From an uncultured Bacilli bacterium (GTDB taxonomy: Bacteria > Bacillota_I > Bacilli_A > RF39 > UBA660), in NCBI GenBank assembly GCA_934155185.1, contig CAKPGT010000033.1:1-6966 (forward strand): DNA of 6,966 nucleotides. The letters run 5' to 3'. The first letter of the stretch is position 1, and every line of letters starts with the position of its first letter. The notes under the pieces are model-generated. The model made no database searches, was not told the DNA's origin, and saw nothing but the letters and a program-made list of their open reading frames with translations. Shown piece by piece: positions 5,791 through 6,966 of this stretch. A program made the translations under genes and the position numbers.

Positions 5791-6075
5791 ATGGTGATTA
5801 TATTGCTTAAGTATAAAAATATAGAAATTAAGGAAGCTAAAACGTTTTATAAAAGACTAACTGGATTAATGTTTAAGAAAAATATTAAATATGGCTTGCT
5901 ATTTGATAAATGTAAATCCATACACACTTTTTTTATGAAAGAAGAAATAGATATTATTTTCACTGATTCAAATGATAAAATTATTAAGGCTTATAAAAGT
6001 GTAAGACCAAGAAGAATATTATTAGCACCAAAAGGTGCAACTAGAGTTTATGAATTACCTAAAGGCACTATATAG
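5791..6075 (+). CDS. DUF192 family protein, short form
   Basis: The 94-residue protein matches the DUF192 pattern in order: KRLTGLMFKK (21-30), GLLFDKCKSIHTFFMKEEID (35-54), IIFTDSNDKII, then SVRPRRILLAPKGA (70-83) and the closing VYELPKGTI. The family is a small beta-barrel domain of unclear function, often exported; this copy has no signal peptide. Family members usually run some 15-25 residues further (ELPxGTI followed by a short helix and strand), so it ends early at the conserved GTI, with the TAG lying in a terminator stem. The start is uncertain. ATG 5791 has no ribosome-binding site, while TTG 5803, in frame, has GGTGAT 4 nt before it and gives MLKYKNIEI, which loses nothing conserved. 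It lies 46 bp after rpsD, beyond that gene's terminator. I see no good promoter, so it may depend on read-through. Confidence 0.8.
   Translation: MVIILLKYKNIEIKEAKTFYKRLTGLMFKKNIKYGLLFDKCKSIHTFFMKEEIDIIFTDSNDKIIKAYKSVRPRRILLAPKGATRVYELPKGTI
5793..5798 (+). promoter_or_regulatory. Ribosome-binding site suggesting a TTG start for the DUF192 gene
   Basis: GGTGAT is fully complementary to the 3' end of 16S rRNA (AUCACC) and ends 4 nt before TTG 5803-5805, in frame with the DUF192 gene. The annotated ATG at 5791 overlaps it and has no such site of its own. Confidence 0.35.
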
Positions 6076-6085
6076 CGTCTTTTTT
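6061..6085 (+). terminator. Terminator of the DUF192 gene
   Basis: AAAGGC and the following ACTA pair imperfectly with TAGCGTCTTT (one mismatch, one G-T pair), and the T run continues to 6085. The stop codon TAG (6073-6075) lies in the hairpin. The stem is weaker than the other terminators here. Confidence 0.5.
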
Positions 6086-6092
6086 ATTGATC

Positions 6093-6118
6093 AAAAAAGT
6101 AAGCTCATAGCCTACTTT
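6093..6118 (-). terminator. Terminator of the leucine-rich-repeat surface protein gene
   Basis: On the minus strand AAAGTA-G-GCT, loop ATG, AGC-T-TACTTT forms a 9-bp stem with one mismatch, and the stem leads into a run of Ts (6098-6093). The gene's own TAG (6114-6112) is inside the left arm. Confidence 0.75.
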
Positions 6119-6966
6119 GTTATTGTAATTGTTTTACCGTTATATTCTACAGTACCAGTTTCAAATGCAGTGCCTGAAGTGCCTGTTAATATTCCGTTCC
6201 AATCAAAGGCTTTGCCTGTTTTATTTACTATTGTGGTTAGTTCAATACTATCTATTGCATTATTTTCTATAGTTTCTACTGTTGTGGGAATAACAAGTTC
6301 ATTTATCACAGTAAGATCTTTACCATTTATAATACCACTTTTTAATGTTTTTGTACCATCTTCTAAATATAATGTATTTAAAGATACTATTGAACCTAAA
6401 GAGCCGTTTGAATTTATACTTTCTATAGTACTAGGAAATATAATGCTATCTATTTTTATTCCTGTAAGGAACAAATTTCTTAACGTCGCTATTCCGTTTT
6501 CTATAGTAATACTTTTTATTCTTGGAACTGTTTTACATACCTCGACTATCTTATCAGACTCATCTTCTGTTAAGCCTTCATCTATTATCATCTGTTTCAT
6601 ATCATCATATGAATTAATATAGCCTTCAGTTGAACCAAGTTCATGCCCGCCAATTACTTGAAACAAACTATATGTTAGCATGAGCCTGCCATTTTCACTT
6701 TCAAAGTCATATTTTTCGGCTATCTTTGATGAGATTGCCTCAGCTAAACCTTTTGATGAAAGGCCAATAGAAGATTTCTCGTCACTCATTGGACCATATC
6801 CACTAATACTAACAACTCCGCTATCATAAGTAAATGTTACATTGTCACCTAAAGAGCCTGTTAATACAGGAAAACTATCACCACTTGATGTTGTAGTTAC
6901 AACTTCCTTAACAAGTTGTTTTGCATTTAATGTTATTTCTATTTTTTTAACTGATTCTGTTTTAGT
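6112..6966 (-). CDS. Partial BspA-like leucine-rich-repeat surface protein (C-terminal 284 residues)
   Basis: The frame stays open from the right edge (TKTESVKKIEITLNAKQLVK) to TAG 6112-6114, so the start is outside the window; the internal ATG at 6789 is only a methionine in the chain. The order is a beta-rich stretch, then SGVVSISGYGPMSD (about 52-65), resembling the ISGTGxM motif found before LRR_5 repeats. A helical insert follows (about 65-145), then two LRR_5-type repeats. One has IIFPSTIESI and LNTLYLEDGT; the other has LVIPTTVETIENNAI and LTTIVNKTG. The protein ends with AFDWNGILTGTSG and EYNGKTITITK. LRR_5/BspA proteins are exported surface proteins that bind host or microbial partners. 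Here export is inferred, as the N-terminus is missing. There is no LPXTG signal and no C-terminal membrane segment, so anchoring must be N-terminal or non-covalent. A pilin-like N-terminus is possible. It converges with the DUF192 gene. Confidence 0.75.
   Translation of the reverse strand, partial: TKTESVKKIEITLNAKQLVKEVVTTTSSGDSFPVLTGSLGDNVTFTYDSGVVSISGYGPMSDEKSSIGLSSKGLAEAISSKIAEKYDFESENGRLMLTYSLFQVIGGHELGSTEGYINSYDDMKQMIIDEGLTEDESDKIVEVCKTVPRIKSITIENGIATLRNLFLTGIKIDSIIFPSTIESINSNGSLGSIVSLNTLYLEDGTKTLKSGIINGKDLTVINELVIPTTVETIENNAIDSIELTTIVNKTGKAFDWNGILTGTSGTAFETGTVEYNGKTITITK

Noticed and set aside
6035..6622. Plus-strand open frame overlapping the DUF192 end and opposite the leucine-rich-repeat gene
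   Set aside because: It runs through two terminator hairpins and opposite a frame with clear LRR_5 repeats, and has no ribosome-binding site.

Overview
The window is a strongly AT-rich stretch of a chromosome from a low-GC Firmicute. The best guess is an uncultured gut-type Bacilli/Mollicutes-related lineage such as RF39 or its Erysipelotrichia-like relatives. Support comes from ezrA diverging from rpsD, an S4 without zinc cysteines, strong AGGAGG/GGTGA ribosome-binding sites, and a BspA-like surface protein. All tryptophans I checked are TGG and no gene is broken by TGA, so the standard bacterial code fits. The taxon is inferred; the gene calls come from the sequence.

Left part (1-1540): the window opens inside a plus-strand gene made of near-identical 84-bp (28-residue) tandem repeats with a charged helical tail. 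It converges on a minus-strand gene for a membrane-anchored, NodB-fold polysaccharide-deacetylase-like protein whose catalytic histidines are missing. A GC-cored hairpin between them can terminate both. Middle part (1540-4860, all minus strand): a small cysteine-rich protein with pentapeptide-like repeats stands alone behind its own promoter candidate and terminator. Next to it is a roughly 190-bp gap that may hold a gene remnant. Then comes a tight two-gene unit, ezrA followed 17 bp later by a bitopic membrane protein of unknown function with an AT-hook-like VGRPK motif on its predicted cytoplasmic side.

Right part (4860-6966): rpsD (ribosomal protein S4) has a near-consensus promoter and a leader of about 160 nt. 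The leader can fold into a hairpin whose loop pairs downstream (a pseudoknot), and it carries an anti-Shine-Dalgarno segment that can hide the rpsD ribosome-binding site. This fits the known S4 autoregulation in Firmicutes. After the rpsD terminator come a short DUF192 gene and, convergent to it, the C-terminal part of a BspA-like leucine-rich-repeat surface protein that runs off the right edge.

Functionally the centre is house-keeping (division-ring control and ribosome assembly), flanked by envelope or accessory genes. The points most worth a second look are the rpsD leader switch, the ezrA-linked AT-hook-like membrane protein, the apparently inactive deacetylase and the repeat array. I see no mobile element, CRISPR array, tRNA or rRNA.
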